Assembly (NCBI GenBank): GCA_033064195.1
Contig: JARBJD010000399.1
Location: 1-61,552 of the forward strand
Length of the DNA: 61,552 bases
Source: Blattamonas nauphoetae
Taxonomy: Eukaryota; Preaxostyla; Oxymonadida
Direction of reading: 5' to 3'
Under the pieces are notes generated by a model. It was given only the letters and a program-made list of their open reading frames with translations, ran no database searches and was not told the origin of the DNA. A program made the translations under genes and the position numbers. The first letter of the stretch is position 1. Each line of letters begins with the position of its first letter. This document shows, piece after piece, positions 32,629-45,092 of the stretch.

Positions 32629-35600
32629 TTATTCGGCATCAGAGTCGCTATCATAATCGAGTGGCTGATCTTGGAAGGGTTGTCTGTCGCCCCATCCGTC
32701 TGGCGAGTCCACGCGGGAGCCACCCTCAGAAGGAAGCTCGAGTGTTGGTCCGGTTGGTGGGTCAAGCGTGGTTAGAGAAATGGCTCGTCCTGAAAACGAC
32801 GAACTGAACGAGAAATTGTCGTCATGGTGGTTGTCGGAGCCGCCAAGATCTGACTCAGAGAAGTCGTCGGGGAGGAAAGAGGAGCTCATTGGCGTGAAAC
32901 AGAAGCTGTCGCTGTCTCCGAACTTGTCATGTGGGTCTGGAGAGTGGCGGTCTCTCGGCTGTGTGGAGGAGGGAACGTGCTTCTGGGGGATTGGATGAGG
33001 AGACATGATGCGCAGAGATGATCTGTCCAGTGGGTCAGTGTGTGGCTGGGAGTCCTCTCGTCGGGGGCGGTCGGAAAGCGGAGTTGACGAGGAGTCTGTG
33101 CTCGACCTCGATTTCGAGGTGGTTGATGTGGATGGAGTGAACTCCTCGCTCGTCAGCGAGCCCTTGTCCTCTTTCTGCTGCTCAACACCCTTCTTGCTGG
33201 TCTCACCAACCATTTCCGTCTCTGTCGCGAGCGGAATCCGGTGGAACCCATTCAGCGGGAATGTGGGCGGCACTGAATAGTGGATGGGGCGGAAACCACT
33301 CGCCTGTTCAGGTTGGGGGTGGGATTTCTGTGGAGGCTGGTAGACTGGTGGACTTCGGTGTTCGACCTGCCCAAAAATCAGTTGCGGCGGAGATTGAGAG
33401 ACCGTTCTTGTTCCGTCGAGGGGATCATGGGTGGGCAGAGGGAAGAACGGGATGTGAGGTGACTGCGCTGTCGTCCGTTGGGAGTGATGTGTGGAGTCCA
33501 TCGCTTGACGAAAGTTCACCCCTCTTGAGACAAACGTAGGAGCAGAAGGGTTCAGTGTTGGAGTGGTTCGCACTTCCGTTTGAGATGCAGATTTCTGAGC
33601 ATGGAGTGCTCTCCTCTTCTGTCTCTCCTTCGATGGCTTCCGCTGCGGATGGGCTGAGTAGTTCGGTGTGCCTTGTCTTTGCTTCTCGTTCTTTGACTTT
33701 CGATTGACTCGGATTGAGAAAGGGATCGTTCGTTCTTTTCGGATGAATTTCACTTCAACCGAGGTGCCTGGCGTGTCGGGTGGATTTGGGAAGGGTTGGG
33801 GAGAGAGTGATGATCTCAATAGAGACATCACATTATGCAAGTTCTGAACGAGAACAGAAGGAATGAGAGTATATGATGAACACACGAGCAGATGATGATT
33901 CTGGACAATGTTCTTCAGAGTGCATTGACCAGAAAGGACCCCGTCGTCGGATTGGAGAGACAAATCGAACATCGATTGGCTGTTCCTTCCACCACTTTTC
34001 ACGCCTGATTGCTGCATGATTGACACGATGCTGCGGGAAATAAGGTCGGAGAGGAACTTGTGAAGACAATCAATCTCATTTTCGCTGACTGGATCGGAGC
34101 TGCTGATTTTCAAAATTGGTGCGTTGTGTGGAAAGAGCCCTGGCCCATAAAAACTGGGGGGATCCAACCGAATACAAAGGGGGACGATTCTTTCTGGGCA
34201 TTTGAACGTTAGCTTCACATTTTCACCCATTTTATGTTGATCCGCCCTTGACGTGTCATGTCTCTTGTTTCGGGAGAGCTCAATGACTTTGTCAGCAACC
34301 TGAGAACGCAAACAAGAAAATGAAGAAAATGGCAAGTGAAGGCTGCACACGAGCATCTGGTCGCCCAAGTCCAACCCATCGAAGAACGCGTGCCCGTGGA
34401 ACACAAATGTGGTTCTTTGGTGGAAATTTAAATCAAGCCCTGGTACGAATCCTTGTAAATGGGAGAACAGAGGAGTCGCTTGGATGATAGACGTCATGCT
34501 CTGTGTGAGATGAGACGTGATGGTTTGTGTGAGTTCCGCAACGTCACTTTCATCGATGTCAGACTCCGTTTGAAGAACAAGTCCATATGAAGAACCTGCA
34601 GGAATCCTTAATGTTGACTGAGAATCCTGACTCTGTTGGATTAGTGCGTTGGGTTTGGAGATTTTCACTTTCACGTTCTTCGTCGTGGAAGAGGGAGAAT
34701 GTTGTTGTCCGTGAATGGTAAAGTGAAGTTCAGCAGTGTTCTGTGGCCTGTCATGACTGATATGACTTCCAGAATGGTTCATCCGGACCAGTTCATCCAA
34801 CAACTTATTCTGTGTGATGCGTGAGAAATGAGCAAAAATGAAGAAAGAGAAAAAATAGTGGGATACCATCAAATCTCCATTTAGAGCTGGTCCATACAAC
34901 ACACAATAACCATCATACCCAAGACAACTTGTCGGCTTGAGTTGAACTCTGACTTCAGTTTTCTTCCCTTCGATTTGTGCTTCCGATAATAATGATTTCA
35001 CTGCGTCGTCAGCTTTTTCTTGGAGTATGCGGTTAACATCTAGCTCGAGACACTCTGCTTCAGCTCTTGTGATAACGACCTCCGTTCTGATGTATAAATT
35101 GGATTTGTTGTTATCGTGATCTTTAGGCCATTGAAACATTTCCAAAGCGTCGGAAGTCCTCGTTCTATTGAGGATAGCCCATGCTGTTTCAGCGTCTTCC
35201 CTTGATTGGAAGAGAATCCGGATCCATCCGTCGAGGAGTTTGACTGCTTTGAACTGGATGTGTGAAGTAACAGGAGAGGAGGAAGTGTGTAGGGCTTCTG
35301 TAACTAGGGCGGTTATTTTGTCAAGGCTGACACTAGGCGGCGTTTCTGCGTCGCTTTTGAAAATGAGACATGATGGAAGATATCCCACTGAGAAAGTAAA
35401 AACAGCTCCATCAATTTTCTAGAAGAAGAACTCAATAATGAACGCGAAGCAGACCACAGCGCCAGCTTGTTTTGCTTTCGAATAGTCTTCATCGTGTTTG
35501 AATTTAACTTGGAAGCGGGTTACAGGCCCACTAGGTGGATGTACACGAGAGAAAATGGTCACGTCACAACCACCTGGAGCGAATGATTTCATGAAATCAT

Positions 35601-35738
35601 TAATTGCACTCTCAGAGGCATTTTTATCTGAATGGAAATGCGCAGTGTCTGGCAAAGACATTCAATTAAGAAAGAGATACTTGTTGGGAACACCTTGTAG
35701 ATAAACTTACGTTCATCTCCGCCAGACAAGGGATCCAT
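32629..35738 (-). CDS. Three-repeat protein of unknown function with repeat-aligned introns, about 953 aa
   Basis: Predicted six-exon gene. Exon 1 (MDPLSGGDE, start 35738) is followed by introns at 35649-35710 (62 nt, GTAAGT donor), 35419-35454 (36), 34810-34866 (57), 34300-34350 (51) and 33844-33885 (42). The product starts with an RRM-like or KH-like small domain (VTRFQVKFKHDEDYSKAKQAG). Three related units of about 150 residues follow, each ending in a helix such as NKLLDELVRMN, VADKVIELSRN or NLHNVMSLLRS, and each carrying an intron just before that helix. The C-terminal 350 residues are disordered (Ser/Pro/Arg). Weak sequence signals suggest RNA or nucleic-acid binding, but I do not recognise a family. 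It is divergent from the dehydrogenase gene. Confidence 0.65.
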
Positions 35739-36262
35739 TCACCTCCGTCCGAAGAAAGAAAGAGATCTGACCCGTAATCAATTTTGTGGAGAGAGAAGAC
35801 CATCCGAGTTGTTGCCTTCTATGCATCTCTTCCTCCTCACATTCGAAGGCCAGTCAATGTGTCATCACTGCTTCAATCTCTCTCTTTCCCTTTCGCCACC
35901 CTCAGCGCTGTCATCACTTGGATGACATCTCTGAACTCACATCTTTTCATCAAGTTTGTCCGAAACTTTTCGACAAACAACATGTTAAATGCTTCAGATG
36001 TCGTTCAGCGAAGAGACCAAACAAGCCAAACTGTGAATAAAGAGAATTGATCAAAGATCGTTGCATGAAGTGATATCGCTGGAGGAGAACGCCCAGAAGA
36101 TAGAATCACGCTTCAACATATCATTTAATGGAATCAGAAATGTTTGACGGTACTTTGAAAGATTGAGAATGACAAGATGAAGGATCTGGCCCATAGAATT
36201 CCTATTTGGAATCGATTCGATACACTGACGACTCTCATCAAATTCCACTCTTATAACCCTGT
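35739..36262. promoter_or_regulatory. Divergent promoter region
   Basis: About 520 bases between two head-to-head host genes, so it must hold both promoters. Pyrimidine-rich near 35820-35930. A short Cys/His-containing open frame (35786-36040 plus) is present but has no start context or homologue that I recognise. Confidence 0.4.
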
Positions 36263-38963
36263 ATGGAAACTGAATTATCCGAATCCCAAATCGCCGATGC
36301 TTTATCTCTTCTACGTCTGCATTTATTTCGACTCATCTGTTTCAGACAAAATCGAAGCAAACCCCGACCTGATCCTTGGTAGCAATCTCAAACCTCTCAA
36401 GAAACAACTCGGTCATACATTCATGGCAGTCCACAAGGATGACTTCAAACTGAAACAAGTTCGGAAGCAACCCCCTCCAATTCCCAGAAAAGATGCCAAG
36501 AAACAAGACATGATTGCTCTTCAGACATCCGCGATGGTGAAACAACGCAAAGAAGCACGCCGCCTCTCCACCATCTCTCATTCGACGTTTCTTGAGTCTT
36601 CAGAACAGAAGTCCGAACAACCAGAGCCAACAGAGCCAGTATCAGAAACATTCTATCCGAGCCGCTGTTACATCTGCAATGCAGAATATTGGCAACTGCA
36701 TTTCTTCTATCACAAGCTCTGTCCGGCATGTGCAGCCCTGAATTGGCAGAAACGGTTTTCGTGTGCAGATCTCCGTGGAAAGATCGCAATCTGCACTGGC
36801 GCCCGGGTCAAGATTGGACACCAGTGCTGTCTCCGTCTGTTACATTGTGGGGCATTCGTCATCGCTACAACCCGATTCCCGAACGACGCAGCCATTCGAT
36901 TCATTGCAGATCCGTTCTTCGCGTCGTACTCGAACAGGTTGCACATTTATGGATTGGACTTTCGTGATCTCACGTCAGTGCACAGGTTTGCAGACTTCAT
37001 CGTTGCCAAATACCCCCGACTGGACATGATCATCAACAACGCTGCCCAAACAGTCAGAAAGCCTGCATCGTTCTATTCTCACCTCATCGAAAACGAACTC
37101 AAGCCACTTGAAGAACTTCCAAAACAGATTGTTCCCCTCCGAATTCACGATCCGCAGTATGAAAGCGAAGCCAGCAAATCTCTCTTCCGAATCGTCGATG
37201 ACCCACTCGCTCATTTCCATAATATTGTTCATTCTCCATCAGAAATGAATACACAAAACACATCGACACTCAGGCAACCACCGTCAGTCCCAGGAATGGA
37301 TAATAAAGTGGAGACAGCGACAGGCGTCTTGATCAGCGGCGATGTCCACAATTTGTACTCGTCTGCTCGCCCCCTCAACGCCTCCCTTCCACAGACCTCG
37401 GATACACCCACACACCCGTCCTTGACATCATCTGACGCAGAACAATCCGAACCGCCTCCCGATCTGTCCCCAACCATGCAGTGCGATGTTGGAGTTGTTG
37501 TGTCTGCTGATTGGCCCTTCATCGTCCCAGAATACCAAGTTGTGTCGGATGCCCTCGTTCATTATGCTCCTCGCGTCACCGAAGTTCCACAAAGAAAGCA
37601 CTCTTCTGAATCTGACTCTTCGGACACGAGAAAGTCGGAGACAATGGACAACATTGAAGAAGAGCAAAAGAATGATGGGAATGAAGGTAACACTGCAGAA
37701 AGTGAGGAAAATGGGGAGAAGATTGTTCTCTCATCACAAACGTCGACTGAACTCGTCTCCACACACTCTCTCCTTCCGACACCAGCCCCGTCTTCCCTCG
37801 TCTTCGCCACAACTTCGTCCGGTCTCACAAAACGAGCAATTTCGCAAATGTCGCTCCCGTTTGGCGGTGAAATGGAGTTCGTTCTGTCTGAAACCGACCC
37901 TGCTCTGAATGTCGAGATGAGAACAACAACCGGCAAGCGGCCAACGTCTGCTGGGACAATGTCACGACTGCAACACAAACAGATGAGACACAATGCAAAG
38001 AAAGCATCCGAGAACAGAAGGCGGAAGGGGCCACATCCAAACAAGAACGTGGAAGTGACAGAAACAATGCAGACGCGCACTCGGATTGAGTTGAGAGATG
38101 GGATTCCTGTCACAAACGACGTGTTCCCTCTTCAGATGACAGACAAGCAGAAGGAGGACCTTGAACAGCGCGTGGCCGAGGGGAACAGAAGACAGAAGAG
38201 ATGCCCTGTTGATGACGAAGTGAATCCGCAGAATGAGAAACGGGCGATGTCTGTGCGAGTGACCGAGCCAGACGAGGACGACAAGTTCATCACGCCAGCC
38301 ATCTTCCATCCGTTGGGAGGAGTTGATGAGCGTGGCACATTGTCGCCTTCTTCATCGTCAGTCTCTCCGTCGTCTGCCCTCATGTCGCAGTTTGCTGTCG
38401 ATCCCATCGATTCCACTCCTCTCTCCTCGTTCAACATGATGCTCCGCGACACCGACAACCAGCCCATCGACACCCGCACACACAACTCGTGGGTTGCGAG
38501 GATGGACCAGGTGTCGTCGGTGGAACTTGTGGAAGTGCATCTGATCAACTCGTTCGCCCCGTTCATCCTGATCTCTCGGCTGGAGGCTCTGATGGCGCAG
38601 GATCAGACCACAAACCATTTTGTGGTGAATGTGAGTGCGATGGAAGGCAAGTTCCATCGAAACTTCAAGTCGTTCTACCATCCTCACACGAACATGGCGA
38701 AGGCGTCGCTGAACATGCTCACAAGGACGTCTGCCAGTGACCTTGCAAGGAAGAGGATCTTCATGAATGCAGTGGACACAGGGTGGATCACTGATGAGAA
38801 GCCGCTCCACGCTGCCGTTCGTGCGGAGGAAGGGGGCTTCTCTCCTCCGCTGGACGAGGTTGATGCCATGGCTCGGATTTTGGACCCGGTCTTTGTCGGC
38901 ATCAACACTGGCGTCCTCCATTTTGGGAAGTTTTTCAAAGATTATTTCGTCACAGAATGGTAA
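36263..38963 (+). CDS. Short-chain dehydrogenase with zinc-binding N-terminus and very long internal insertion, 889 aa
   Basis: Start at 36263 (METELSESQIADAL) with a 31-nt intron at 36315-36345 gives an 889-residue protein. Residues about 125-152 contain CYICNAEYW and CPACAALNW, two Cys pairs that can bind zinc. An SDR fold follows: cofactor loop TGARVKIG (about 168) and NNAAQTV (about 246). The catalytic half appears only at about 775: VSAMEGKF (Ser), then YHPHTNMAKASLNM (Tyr and Lys of YxxxK in a diverged spacing) and NAVDTGWITDE, typical of the large SDR group with HPHTNMAKAALNM. Roughly 500 residues lie between the two halves, most of them acidic/Ser-rich and low-complexity. It should use NAD(P)H; substrate unknown. 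The core residues are present, so an active enzyme is plausible. Confidence 0.8.
36315..36345 (+). other. Predicted 31-nt intron in the dehydrogenase gene
   Basis: GTCTGCATTTA...CTGTTTCAG. Its removal joins SQIADALSLL to HKIEANPDLILG and makes the N-terminus start at the ATG at 36263; the coding length then divides by three. Confidence 0.65.
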
Positions 38964-39057
38964 TTACGTTGTGTATTTTGAAAAATATCGCAAATCCTCA
39001 TCTCGGTCGTCTCGGAATATTTGATAATGGGGTGTTCTCTACCAAACCAACGTTGTT

Positions 39058-42000
39058 ATGCCCCATGCCACTGTTCTCTTTTCTGTCCGTTATGAACATA
39101 CCATTTGTGGCGATTCTCTCCTGATTTGTGGGTCTCTTCCAGAATTGGGAAACTGGGATTCGGAGAAAGCGGTCACCATGAGTGGCTTCGAAGGAAATTG
39201 GACAGCGTACGTGTCTATTCCGATTGGTACCCCATTTGAATACAAGGTTTTCCCTTTTTCAAACACATTTATTTCGTCTTCATTGCCGATTCCTCGTCAT
39301 CGACCAGTATATCTACCGCTCATCAACGGGTCAATTCTGGGATCATGAGAATCACTCGAGGACAATACAGATTCCAGTTGGAGAGATCATCGAAATTAGA
39401 GATCTCTGGAGCCTTCCACCAACCGATAATGAACGATTAAGACGAACAGCATTCATCAAAGGAGTTTGCCAGCGAAGAGCTCACTCTCAACCGCCATCAT
39501 TCCCTGACGGATCAGATAGTCAGAATGTGACTGTTCTGTTTGAAACTTCCGTCCCTCTGATTAACAACCATGAAACGGTTCATGTCGTAGACTCAGATGG
39601 AATGAAGCCTCTCTTCGACTCTACACCATCACAACCCTTCAGTGACAGTGAACATCCAATCTTCACTGGTGTCACGAGTGTTCCAACAACCGAATTTCCT
39701 TTTAATTATCGTTTTGCACTCTCTGAGAATGATGGAAACACTTTCTCTGAAATCGAGAATGGAAATCCACATATCTGCCTTCCACCAATCCCCATTATGA
39801 TTGAAGCCGCTGATTGTCAAGTGTGGGTTCTTCGAAATGCAGTCCCGACTCAGATTCACATCACCAAAGCCATCGACGAAAACATCATCAAACCACTCAC
39901 CTGCCCTCACGCAAAATACCTGATCATCCGTTCCCCGGAGTTCCGATACCCAAATTCCGCCCATTTCAAAGCAGCGGGACTCGCTATTCCTGTTTTCTCT
40001 CTTCGAACTGAACATTCACTTGGTGTCGGCGAATTCTCTGATCTTCCGCAGATGGCCGAGTTCTGCCACAGAACAGGGATGCACGTTCTTCAGATTTTGC
40101 CAATCACTGACACAACAGTCAACTTTGTGCATTGGCGCGATTCATATCCTTATTCTTCTGTCTCAAGCTTCGCTCTCCACCCAATCTATATTAACATTGA
40201 TTCTCTGACCCCAATTCCACATGATATTGAAGAACAGCTCCCGAAACTCCGAGTTGAATTGGATCTTCCTCACCTTGACTATGAAAAGACACTCTCAACC
40301 AAGATGTCTTTCTTGAGGCAAATTTTTGATTTTCATGTTTCAAAAAACATTATTTCGTCGGATGATGCATTTATCCAGTTTCAGAAGGATAGTTCTTATT
40401 GGCTGCCTTCTTATTGCTGCTTCAAAACACTCGCCGAACAGTTCCAAACCACAAATTGGCAGAAATGGCCAGCTGATCATACAGAAGCATCATCAGTTGC
40501 CTCTCGTATTTCTCAGATGTCTCAGCCGACTGACCCGCAGCACAGTACCTTCCACTTCCATGAATGGGTCCAGTACCATCTGGACAAGCAGCTTCGTCAA
40601 GCATCCTCCATCTGTGCAGACAGATATCAGGTCGCGTTGAAGGGAGACATCCCAATCGGTGTTGACCCAAACTCTGCAGATACTTGGTTCTTCAGAGATT
40701 ATTTCCGGACAGGCACGAAAAGTGGGGCGCCACCAGATGCTTTCGCTATGTTTGGACAGAATTGGGGGTTTCCGACGTATAATTGGGAAAAAATCATTGA
40801 GGATGATTTTAGTTGGTTTGCAAACCGATTGAAGGTGATGGAACGCTCCTTCTCGCTCTTCCGAATTGATCATCTTCTCGGCTTCTTCAGAATCTGGGAG
40901 ATCCCCTCAAATTGCGAAAGTGGGCTCCACGCTCGCTTCTATCCCGGAACAATGGTCCACAAGAACGATCTGCCGCAATGGGGACTCAATCATCCAATTG
41001 GCCTGACCAGGTACACACTCCCAGTGATCTCGTATGAGATGCTGCTCGACCAGTTCGGAATTGAGGAGGGAAGAAAGGTTTTGGGCTTCTTTTTCCAGCA
41101 AGCCCCGCATGGATGGCCTGGTGACATCTGCTTCCGACCAGAATTTGCGACGGAAGAACAAATCGCCCAAGCAGTCCGAAAGCAACGAAATGTTGATGAC
41201 TCATCTCCGCCTGATGTCTTACGTGAATTGGACGTGTACTTGAAGAAATTTTGGGTTCTGACCAACAGTGTCTGCCTGTACAGCTATGGAGACTGGGTGG
41301 TGCCCCGCTTTGGCATGAACAAGTCACTCAATTGGCAGAAACTCCCAGACTCCGAGAAGGCTGCTCTGGAGAACATGGAGAAGGAGTATTTCAACGATTG
41401 GCATAAGCCGACGTGGTGGGACTCAGCTGACCAGAAGTTCCGGCTGATCTGCAAAAACACGTCGATGTTGGTCTGTGGCGAAGATTTGGGGATGGTTAGC
41501 AACATTGTCCCACCACTGATGAAGTTACACCACATCCTTGGCCTCCGCGTCCAAAGAATGCCACAGGACGAAAGCCAGGCCTTTTCTCATCCTAATAACG
41601 CTGAGTATGAGACGGTTGTCACCACATCAACTCATGACTGCCCACCCCTTCGTGCTTGGTGGCAGATGTTCAACCCCAAGCGAACCGATTACGAGTCTTT
41701 TCTCCAGACCCCTGATGGCAACTTAGCTTGGAGAAAACGCCAACACTATTGGGAAGTATTCCTTGGTCATCGATCACTCGCCCCAAATGTCCTCCCATCA
41801 TCTGAACTGGGTCGGATCCTTGACATGCATGTGTACAGTCCGTCTATGCTTTGTATCCTTCCTTACCAAGACTGGACAAGCATTGCCCAGGAGGATTCTG
41901 AAGTGGTTGTGGAGGATGTGTGGGATGAAGTTATTAACGAGCCGGACAATCGCTTCCATTCTTGGGATTATCGAATGCGGTGTACACTGGAAAAGCTGAA

Positions 42001-42070
42001 CTCCAAAACGAACTTAATTGGAGAGATTAGAAGGAAAGTCGAAGATAGCGGTAGAATGAAGGGACATTGA
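39058..42070 (+). CDS. 4-alpha-glucanotransferase, DPE2-type (GH77 with two N-terminal CBM20 domains)
   Basis: A 61-nt intron (39247-39307) joins FEYK to YIYRSSTGQFWDHE, giving 983 residues. Residues 1-100 are a CBM20 starch-binding domain (LLICGSLPELGNWD); about 134-250 is a second, diverged CBM20. The GH77 catalytic part (about 280-950) shows FSLRTEHSLGVGEFSDL, KGDIPIGVDPNSADTW, the nucleophile segment FRIDHLLGFFRIWEIP (about 582), CGEDLGMVSNIVPPLM (about 787) and STHDCPPLRAWW (about 837). Length and domain order match plant cytosolic DPE2 and its protist relatives, which transfer glucosyl units between maltose and glycogen-like glucans. It probably acts in the cytosol in glycogen/maltose metabolism. 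The gene lies about 95 bases after the dehydrogenase gene on the same strand. Confidence 0.92.
39247..39307 (+). other. Predicted 61-nt intron in the glucanotransferase gene
   Basis: GTTTTCCCTTTT...ATCGACCAG interrupts the first CBM20 domain. Its removal restores the usual FEYKY-like CBM20 strand. Confidence 0.8.
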
Positions 42071-42292
42071 TACCTCGAGATGAGTGGGGCTCTTGTTTTT
42101 GTTTCTCACTTTTTGCTCGTCTCTGGAGGATTCATCCCGTCCCAGAGGGGATAATGCGATGTAGTATTTCCTCATGTCGTTAATCATTGTTTCCATTCGG
42201 TTCATGTTTTTTTGTTTTCCTTTTTTCGAAGTGTTATTGATCGAACCATCTTCATTGGCTGACACCAGAGACAAACGCTCTGGACGGTTTTA

Positions 42293-44082
42293 ATGACAAC
42301 AATCAGCGAATATTTTCTGGAACGTCAACGAATTAATGATTATTACAACCAATCTATTGCCCAATTGCATGAGGAAATCGTCGCCCTGTCCTTCTCACGT
42401 TCGCAGCAATCTCAACAATTCGAGGACCTAACAAAGGATGTCAGACGGGCCATAGAACAAATTGCCACTACAAAACAGGAAATTACAAATACAAAGAGAT
42501 ATTGTGCTGAGCGAGAAGCTGAATTAACAAGAAGAGAAGAAAGGATCCGCCGAAGAGAACAAGAGTTAGAACAACACAAAATACAGATTAATGAACAACA
42601 CCGCATCAAGGTACAGTCTATCACCAACAATGGAATGAGACAAATCGAAGAAGCCAAAACTCTACTCCAAGATGAAATTCAACGAGCTCTCTCCAAATCT
42701 CTTCCTACTCAACGAGCTGCGAAAGAAGAATCCTTTCCAGTGATTGTTGAATCTTTATCAATGCCTGCTTCTCTCCCTGATTCACAACCCGCACAATCGA
42801 ATCACTCGAATCACATCTCATGGCCTGTAGACCCAACACAGCCAACAGCCTTTCCGATCACCGTGGAGTCTGCTGCATTTATTCCAGACCACTCGCCGCT
42901 TGCTTTTTCAGCTGAAGCAGTCAATCACCCACTTAAATCAACCAATCAATCTCATCCACGCACTGGACCACTCCTTCCAAAACCACAATCCGGCTTTTCA
43001 GCTTCAAACCATCCACGAGCACAACATTCAGCCAAAAATGTTTTTGGAGCGTCAGCCACACAATTCAATTTTCTCTCCTCGTTCCCCGCTGCGCCAATCG
43101 CAGCATTTCCATCCGCATCACCACCCTCTGAACCCGCCAACCCGATCCTGCCGTCCTCATTTCCTGCCACGTCTCAGTCGTTCCCAGTTGACAGTCCGAC
43201 ACAAAACAGTTCTTTTCCTGTCGAAGTAGTCGACGCCCAACCAGCTGTTCTCCCACCCGAGATGTTGGAGCAACTGTTTCGCGACACCCAACAACACGCT
43301 GACGATGTGCAATATGCTGGCCTGGTTGTACCCATCCCAACGTCTGAAGCGTACAAAGTCTGGTTTTTGCTTGAAATCACATTTTATGTCGAATATTGAC
43401 ATTCATCATGCTTTTCAGTACAACATTCAACTTCAGCAACAGTCTGACAAGTCAAAAAACGAACAGGAAGAAACGACTCATCAAGATCAATCTCACTCAG
43501 AATCTGATTCTATTGAAGAGTCAAGCCTTGTTTGTTCATCGTTTTCTGTTTCAATAACTGTTATTCTGTACCATATTGTCCATTTTCTCTCGTGATTGGA
43601 TATCACCAATGATCTCTCCTCGTCAGAGCTCCCCATCATCGTCCAGAACTTCTGAAGAGTCGCACAGCGAAGATAGTGACACGACAGAATCCAGTTCTTG
43701 GAGTTCGTCGGAAGATGACCAGACTCATGCGGATGACGGAGAAGAGGACGATGAGAAGCAACAAGGCGAACCAGAAGAACAAAGGAGAGATTTGGAAGAA
43801 CAAAGCCAAAAGGAGGATATTGATCAACAACCAACTGAATTGATTGCAGTTACATCACCAGAACAATCGCAACCAACCACACCCGAACCGTCATCTCCAC
43901 CACAAGCCACACAGGAAGAGGAAAGTGAGAAATCTCCAAAAATTGATCAAATTATGGACCAATCTCCTTCTTCTCCCGAGATTGTGAAGGAAAAACCAGA
44001 TGCCGAAGCAAAACCGCCAGTTTCTCGAATCCCGTCACAAATCGAATACACTCTCGAATTTCTGAGTAACGATACGTTTTAG
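42293..44082 (+). CDS. Coiled-coil/acidic low-complexity protein, about 543 aa
   Basis: Three predicted exons joined across introns 43358-43418 (61 nt) and 43530-43626 (97 nt). The N-terminal 140 residues are a strong coiled coil (ERQRINDYYNQSIAQLHEE ... RREERIRRREQELEQH). The middle is Pro/Ser/Ala-rich with a repeated FPV/AFP motif. The last third is Glu/Ser/Gln-rich. No enzyme motif is visible; a scaffold or cytoskeleton-linked role is possible. It follows the glucanotransferase by about 220 bases on the same strand. Confidence 0.7.
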
Positions 44083-44139
44083 AACGATGTTTGAGATCAT
44101 CATTGTTTCTTTTATCCTTGCATCTTGTTTCTTTGATTC

Positions 44140-44638
44140 TTACTGAAAACATTTCACTTTTTTCTTTCGATGGAGAAGAACAAAGGAAGTATCGGACGGA
44201 CAGACGCGAGGACGCATCAGACAGGAATGGATGTTCGGGAGAGAAGGAAGAAGAGTGAGAAAGAGAGGAAAGAAGCAGAAGAGGCGAAGAGGTGGAAATG
44301 CACGACTCCCCTCCCGCACTTCTCTCCGCCTGTGTCTTTGGCAGCGGACGATACTCAGTGTCGCTTTTCGTCGCTCTCGCCGACGACACCGCAACTGATG
44401 ACCCGCTGTTCACTCCCTCCTCGCCAAATCCACCCCAACCGCACTCGATGGAAGGACGAGATTGCTGTTGGATGACTTGAGCGAATGCAGAACAGGCCAA
44501 CACAATGACGAGCAGGCAGACGGACAAAACACGAACACAGCGAACCTGGAGACTGGCCACGTCGTCTCCGCAGTCACTCCATTCTGGCCAGGCACACATC
44601 ACATCGTCGTCTTCGCCCACTCCAAGGGGGGGTTGACT
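44140..44638 (-). pseudogene. C-terminal fragment of a host membrane protein
   Basis: An open minus-strand frame reads in from about 44638 and contains a hydrophobic helix (VRVLSVCLLVIVLACSAFAQ) followed by a short tail rich in Gly/Ser ending near EYRPLPKTQAE. GC content matches host genes. No start or upstream domain exists, so it looks like the tail of a surface protein cut off by a rearrangement before the element B insertion. It converges on the coiled-coil gene. The true 3' end is uncertain. Confidence 0.35.
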
Positions 44639-45092
44639 ATAATCAATCCGGCAAAGTATCTATAATCAATCCATTTCGATCAATCCCATCAATCCAACAT
44701 TTTCATCTTCATTGACCGATCACACATCATTATTTCTCTTTCATCACTTTTTGAATGCTAAAACGTGAAATGACCCACTAGTACTCGACTAGAACTCATC
44801 GAGCCATGATCGACCCTTTGAGGATCGGAAATCCTGAATCGACAATTCAGTGAACATATTCATCCCAAACGCAACTTATCATCAGTGGGATGTTCACATG
44901 ATGACAGAACAGCATTCCGCTGATCTTCAGAAGACGTAAACGGACAGAACAGGCACGGCATGGGCAAAAACGAATTTCCCACTGCAATTCACGGGACATG
45001 ATCGACAAAGAAGCTGTTACTCATTTATCAGAGGCAGAACTGGTGAGTGGTGACGATTCAAAGGAACGGACCATCCGAGTGTTGCGGTTCAG
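44639..45092. other. Intergenic region left of element B
   Basis: About 450 bases. It opens with short repeats of ATAATCAATCC/ATCAATCC (44637-44697), then unstructured AT-rich DNA. No gene seen. Confidence 0.4.

Noticed and set aside
35786-36040. Cys/His-containing short frame, possible zinc knuckle
   Set aside because: Sits in a divergent promoter region and does not match a standard zinc-finger spacing.
43952-44140. Extension of the minus-strand membrane-protein frame into the 3' end of the coiled-coil gene
   Set aside because: Composition turns random and overlaps a good exon on the other strand.
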